Positions 61,054-64,000 of a stretch of DNA of 64,000 nucleotides are shown here, in pieces. This DNA comes from Cytobacillus oceanisediminis (GTDB lineage: Bacteria > Bacillota > Bacilli > Bacillales > Cytobacillaceae): the NCBI RefSeq assembly GCF_007830235.1, contig NZ_VLKI01000004.1, forward strand, positions 1 to 64,000, in the 5' to 3' direction. The stretch's first letter is position 1. Each line of letters opens with the position of its first letter. The position numbers and the translations under genes are program-made. The notes below the pieces were generated by a model. That model ran no database searches. It was not told where the DNA came from and saw nothing but the letters and a program-made list of their open reading frames with translations.

Positions 61054-61773
61054 ATGAAAATCGAACGAAAAAAAATCTCGGCCCAAGTGTTGGATCAGTT
61101 AAAAGATATGATTAAGGATGGCAAATTCCCGCAAAACGAGCCTATGCCATCTGAAAATGAACTCGCAAAACTGTTTGGCGTCAGCCGTGCGCCTGTTCGA
61201 GAAGCATTGAGTGTTCTATCTGCCAGCGGAATTATTGAATCCAGGCAAGGCGGCCGCAGCTTTGTCAAAGAGGTCAATATGGCAGAAATGCTTGGTTCTT
61301 TAGCGATTGAATTAATTCCGGTGGAGCAGGTTTTTGAGCTTCTGGAAATGCGGATCATTATGGAGACACAGGCAGCAGCTATTGCTGCCTTACGTCGTGA
61401 TGAGGCCGATTTGGAAAAAATGAAACAGGCGCTCGATCAATTCGAGATTACGCTGACGAACCCGGAAGCAGTAGGCGACCAGGCTGACGTTAATTTTCAC
61501 AAACATCTGATAGGTGCCACAAAAAACAGATTCATGATACAAGTAATGGAAAACATAGATGATTTATACCGAAAAGCAATTGCTTTTTCACTTCAGAAAA
61601 ACGTAGGACTGCCGGAGAAGCGTGAACAGGTTTTTCAGGAACATATAAGTATTTTCTCAGCCATCAAAGAACGGGATGAAACAACGGCTGCAGATGCTAT
61701 GAAGATTCATCTCGAAAATGTCAGAAAGAAATTGAAAGCAAACGAAGAGGAAGGAAAGAAGGTGCCGATGTGA
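61054..61773 (+). CDS. GntR-family regulator, FCD (FadR) subfamily
   Basis: 239 residues. The winged helix-turn-helix reads VLDQLKDMIKDGKFPQNEPM PSENELAKLFGVSRAPVREA, and the helical FCD domain (about 85-225) has ADVNFHKHLIGATKNRF. ATAAGGAG precedes ATG 61054. It lies inside the operon, between the permease and the FAD oxidase gene (GTGA overlap). It is the probable ligand-responsive repressor of the palindrome at 57982. Confidence 0.9.
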   Translation: MKIERKKISAQVLDQLKDMIKDGKFPQNEPMPSENELAKLFGVSRAPVREALSVLSASGIIESRQGGRSFVKEVNMAEMLGSLAIELIPVEQVFELLEMRIIMETQAAAIAALRRDEADLEKMKQALDQFEITLTNPEAVGDQADVNFHKHLIGATKNRFMIQVMENIDDLYRKAIAFSLQKNVGLPEKREQVFQEHISIFSAIKERDETTAADAMKIHLENVRKKLKANEEEGKKVPM

Positions 61774-63185
61774 TCACGGAACAGGTTGTTGACCGGCTTA
61801 AAAGCATAATGGGATCAGAGAAGCGAATTCTCATGGAAAAAGCAGATTTGGTTTCTTATTCATATGATGGGTCTTTTGGTGCTTATCTTCCTGAGATCAT
61901 TTTGCAGCCCATCTCAACGGAGGAAGTAGCGGGCGCTGTGAAGCTTGCGAATGAAATGAAAATTCCGGTTTATCCAAGAGGAAGAGGAACGAGCTTAAGC
62001 GGAGGACCGCTCCCTGTCCATGGAGGAATTGTTTTGGACTTTTCGAGATGGACCCAGACATTGGTGATCGACCCGGAGGATACGGTGGCAATTGTATCAC
62101 CAGGGGTCATAACCGCAGATATTGACCGTGAAGCCAAACAGCACGGACTTATGTATCCGCCTGACCCTAGCAGCTCCCATGTTTCAACAATCGGGGGGAA
62201 CCTGGCAGAGAATGCTGGAGGCCCGCGCGGCTTAAAGTATGGGGTGACAAAGGATTATGTATTGGGGCTGGAGATTGTAACGCCAGAAGGGGAAATCATC
62301 CGGACAGGCGGACGGACGGTCAAAAACGTCACGGGCTATGACTTAACAAAATTGATTGTTGGATCGGAAGGGACTTTAGGCATTATAACAGAAGCTACTC
62401 TTCAGCTTATCCCAAGGCCGCAGGCAACCCAGACGATGATGGTCATATTTGATGATATTATTGATGCAGGAAAAGCTATATCAGCTGTACTTACGTCTGG
62501 CATTCTTCCTTCCAAAATGGAAATCATGGATCAGTCTTCGATTCGGGCAGTTGAAGAATTTCAGCCGATCGGGCTGCCGGTAGATGTGGATGCGATTATC
62601 CTTATTGAGCTTGATGGCCATCCGATTGCCATCAGGGACGAAAGTGAGCAGGTCAAACAGGTTTGTCTCGGAGTGGGGGCAAGAGAAGCGATCATTGCCA
62701 GGGATGAGGAGTCTGCTGAAAGGCTCTGGAAAGCAAGAAAGCTCGTTTCCCCTGCGATCGTCAGGAAAAAGCCGACCAAAATTTCAGAGGATGCCACCAT
62801 TCCAAGAAGCAAGATACCAGAAATGTTCCGGCGTTTGCAGGAAATTAAAGCAAAGTATGAAATAGATCTAGTTGTTTTCGGCCATGCGGGTGACGGAAAT
62901 CTGCATCCGAATATTATTACAGATAAACAGGATAAAGAAGAGATGAAGCGTGTAGAAAAAGCGGTTGAGGAGATTTTTACAGTAGCCATTGAACTGGGAG
63001 GAACGCTCTCAGGGGAGCATGGAATCGGGACAATGAAGGCGCCATTTATGGAAATGGAGCTTGGGGAAGCAGGGTTGGACATGATGAAAAGAATGAAAAA
63101 AGCGTGGGATCCCAATAACATTATGAATCCGGGGAAAATTTTTCCCGAGAAAAAAGGGCAAAAGCTTGTGTTAGTCAATGACTAG
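61770..63185 (+). CDS. Glycolate oxidase-type FAD-linked subunit (GlcD)
   Basis: 471 residues from GTG 61770, overlapping the regulator gene. Type 4 FAD domain: PRGRGTSLSGGPLPVHGGIV, PDPSSSHVSTIGGNLAENAG, TGYDLTKLIVGSEGTLGI. C-terminal oxidase domain: VVFGHAGDGNLHPN, LSGEHGIGTMKAPFM, DPNNIMNPGKIFP. It dehydrogenates a 2-hydroxy acid; electrons pass to the Fe-S subunit whose gene overlaps its end. It is paralogous to the oxidase at 47774-49144. Confidence 0.92.
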   Translation: MITEQVVDRLKSIMGSEKRILMEKADLVSYSYDGSFGAYLPEIILQPISTEEVAGAVKLANEMKIPVYPRGRGTSLSGGPLPVHGGIVLDFSRWTQTLVIDPEDTVAIVSPGVITADIDREAKQHGLMYPPDPSSSHVSTIGGNLAENAGGPRGLKYGVTKDYVLGLEIVTPEGEIIRTGGRTVKNVTGYDLTKLIVGSEGTLGIITEATLQLIPRPQATQTMMVIFDDIIDAGKAISAVLTSGILPSKMEIMDQSSIRAVEEFQPIGLPVDVDAIILIELDGHPIAIRDESEQVKQVCLGVGAREAIIARDEESAERLWKARKLVSPAIVRKKPTKISEDATIPRSKIPEMFRRLQEIKAKYEIDLVVFGHAGDGNLHPNIITDKQDKEEMKRVEKAVEEIFTVAIELGGTLSGEHGIGTMKAPFMEMELGEAGLDMMKRMKKAWDPNNIMNPGKIFPEKKGQKLVLVND

Positions 63186-64000
63186 TCAGCTCGCATACAG
63201 AGAAACGTTTGATTGTGTCCAATGCGGTTATTGTCTCCCGGCCTGTCCAACCTACGCAACAATGGGAAAAGAAAGACATTCCCCCCGCGGGCGGATTAAT
63301 CTTGTGCAAATGGTTGCTGAAGGAAAAATATCAATTGAGGAAATTACAGAATCGATGGAGCTTTGCCTCGGCTGCCGTGCTTGTGAAACCGCGTGTCCAA
63401 CCAATGTGCAATACGGAAAAATCCTCGAATCATTTAAGGAAGTAAAGTCCGCCGCCACAGGGGTGCCATTAATGGAAAAAAGGGCATTGCAAAGAGCATT
63501 GCCCAATAAAAAGCTGATGGGGACAATGAGAGCATCACTTCGGGCTTATCAAAAAACAAGACTCGATACGTTCGCACGCAAAAGCAGGATGCTTGGCATT
63601 CTTCCCGAGCAGCTTCGTGCTTTTGAGGAAATAACCCCGGCAATCGAAATGCCCAATAAACATCTGAGGAGAACTACTCAGACTCCTGAACGTGACCCCC
63701 AAGCGCGTGTTGCCTTTTTTACAGGGTGCATTATGGATGTGTTTTTTGCAAAAATAAATGACCTTAGCATTAAATTGCTGAAGCATGCAGGCTGCGAAGT
63801 CACTGTCATAAAAGAGCAAACCTGCTGTGGCGCCCTGCAGAACCATAGCGGGGATACAAATACCTCCAAAAAGCTGGCGAAAGAAAATATCGCTGCTTTT
63901 GAAAAAGGAAATTTCGATTTTGTCGTAAACAGTATCGGCGGGTGCGGAGCCATGCTCGTTGAATATGACCACCTGCTCGCAGATGAGCCGGAATGGGCTG
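63178..64000 (+). CDS. Glycolate oxidase-type iron-sulfur subunit (GlcF), 3' end outside window
   Basis: 274 codons from ATG 63178, still open at the window end. Two [4Fe-4S] ferredoxin motifs are visible: CVQCGYCLPACP and CLGCRACETACP, followed by the first CCG (cysteine-rich) domain with AFFTGCIMDVFF and EQTCCGALQNHSGD and, near the end, SIGGCGAML. It overlaps GlcD by eight bases. The usual length is about 430-445 residues, so about 160 residues lie beyond the window. It passes electrons from GlcD to the respiratory chain. Confidence 0.93.
   Translation, partial: MTSQLAYRETFDCVQCGYCLPACPTYATMGKERHSPRGRINLVQMVAEGKISIEEITESMELCLGCRACETACPTNVQYGKILESFKEVKSAATGVPLMEKRALQRALPNKKLMGTMRASLRAYQKTRLDTFARKSRMLGILPEQLRAFEEITPAIEMPNKHLRRTTQTPERDPQARVAFFTGCIMDVFFAKINDLSIKLLKHAGCEVTVIKEQTCCGALQNHSGDTNTSKKLAKENIAAFEKGNFDFVVNSIGGCGAMLVEYDHLLADEPEWA

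Overview
The window looks like chromosomal DNA of a Gram-positive, spore-forming Bacillaceae bacterium, probably of the Cytobacillus/Mesobacillus type (genus is an inference). Support comes from AGGAGG-type ribosome binding sites with frequent TTG/GTG starts, U-rich hairpin terminators, a consensus sigma-B promoter, two RsbR-like STAS proteins, the Bacillus-style alkA / adaA-adaB and YoaS/YozG pairs, and protein families typical of Bacillus (HtpX, YitT, DUF819, CBO0543, BenE, RocB). I see no rRNA, tRNA or CRISPR array.

Layout. 1-3530 is a graveyard: the end of an IS4-type element that cuts a branched-chain aminotransferase gene (which also carries an in-frame TGA), a DnaB fragment, an intact YeeE/YedE thiosulfate-type transporter and a truncated X-Pro dipeptidyl-peptidase. 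3.8-6 kb is an alkylation-repair cluster (alkA divergent from adaA-ogt). 6-13 kb carries a regulator, an EamA exporter, a GreA/GreB-like protein, an OYE-type flavin oxidoreductase, a decayed copy of the 3' end of the YeeE gene, and small membrane proteins. 13-16 kb is an htrA / foldase operon followed by a decayed ABC exporter. 17.5-22.2 kb is a tryptophan-to-anthranilate operon (kynU-kynB-kynA plus an SNF-family transporter) with a TGACA-type operator, interrupted by repeat arrays. 22.7-33.4 kb holds an RsbR-like gene with a sigma-B promoter, htpX, several transporters, AadK and a MerR regulator with its 19-bp-spacer promoter. 33.5-37.7 kb is galU divergent from a YkoS/GT2/GtrA cell-surface glycan set. 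A very Cys/His-rich small protein and an RND pump follow.

42.4-44.5 kb is the most interesting locus: an apparent operon with an ABM (heme-monooxygenase-like) protein, a small helical protein, a cobalamin-binding protein with the W-x9-EH and E-x-H-x-x-G motifs of CarH/AerR photoreceptors, and a STAS protein of RsbR type. It could couple B12 or light sensing to a stressosome.

47.8-64 kb contains two parallel carboxylate-utilisation modules. One has a GlcD-like FAD oxidase, FCD-type GntR regulator, DctPQM TRAP transporter, aminotransferase and RocB-like deacylase. The other has a TAXI TRAP receptor, fused TRAP permease, GntR regulator, GlcD and GlcF. Each has a GTATAC-type palindrome at its promoter, and the second also has a cre-like site. 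A BenE-type transporter lies between them.

Across the window, at least eight intergenic arrays of mutually dissimilar sequence repeat with periods of about 20-21 bp or 52 bp (two or five DNA helical turns). Three copies of a double-hairpin REP-like element and copies of larger dispersed Bacillus-type repeats are also present.
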